From: JAIEPT01 sp038217425
GTDB taxonomy: Bacteria; Planctomycetota; Planctomycetia; Gemmatales; Gemmataceae
Direction: 5' to 3'
NCBI GenBank assembly: GCA_038217425.1
Contig: JBBQPM010000029.1
Location: 1-51,154, forward strand
Length of the DNA stretch: 51,154 nt
Part shown: one piece after another, positions 51,114 through 51,154 of the stretch
Layout of the letters: each line of letters opens with the position of its first letter
Position numbering within the stretch: position 1 is the first letter of the stretch
Position numbers and translations under genes: made by a program
Notes under the pieces: generated by a model
The model's input: the letters and a program-made list of their open reading frames with translations, nothing else
Told to the model about the DNA's origin: nothing
Database searches by the model: none

Positions 51114-51154
51114 GATTATGCCGGGACGAGTGCCGGAAACCATTGGCGCGCCCG

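Overview
The window looks like chromosomal DNA from a GC-rich planctomycete, most likely a Gemmata-like lineage. The inference rests on family content: a DUF1501 protein, a secreted DUF1080 (3-keto-disaccharide hydrolase) protein, a secreted Gfo/Idh/MocA oxidoreductase, a DUF932 protein beside a small partner, a DUF2330 protein, and an ECF sigma factor next to a giant alpha-2-macroglobulin. No rRNA, CRISPR array or intact insertion sequence is visible.

Region 1 (1-5400) is accessory. A tyrosine recombinase starts about 150 bp from the 3' end of an intact tRNA-Leu(CAA) gene. Downstream of it on the same strand lie a small unknown protein, a KptA/Tpt1 RNA 2'-phosphotransferase, a DUF932 protein, a 97-residue partner and a DUF2726 gene that looks frameshifted. 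This resembles one end of an integrative element in a tRNA gene. Region 2 (5400-18000) is metabolic: DUF1080, pyruvate dehydrogenase E1 (aceE), DUF1501, an HD hydrolase, a sugar-binding lipoprotein, mannose-6-phosphate isomerase, an SDR and a tandem amidohydrolase with one decayed metal site. Region 3 (18000-32900) holds an HNH nuclease, a DUF1493 protein, a fumarylacetoacetase-family enzyme, an AbrB/Doc toxin-antitoxin pair, an MFS transporter, a TPR lipoprotein, recA with its promoter and a palindromic operator, DUF2330, birA, a two-gene bd-like oxidase with a C-terminal heme c motif, Gfo/Idh/MocA, an EF-P with Asn at position 34, and Sua5. Region 4 (32900-42300) holds an Lhr-type helicase interrupted by one in-frame TAA, a cupin, VapBC, an antitoxin relic, a YchF GTPase, a retropepsin-like pair and UbiD.

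Region 5 (42480-51154) is the most unusual. An ECF sigma factor is followed 19 nt later by a 1,908-residue protein that joins an anti-sigma zinc finger, a membrane anchor and a coiled coil to a complete thioester-bearing alpha-2-macroglobulin. This could be a protease-trap sensor wired directly to a sigma factor. After it comes a relic with a recognisable group II intron domain V and VI, then rpsA on the opposite strand.

Scattered between genes are at least eleven long inverted repeats with arms of 17-30 bp, many perfect. Several fall into sequence families with two or three copies here. One family shows a paired (compensatory) base change between copies. They sit mainly at gene ends and may be terminators, mobile REP/MITE-like elements, or both. 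All functional statements come from reading the sequence; no database search was run.
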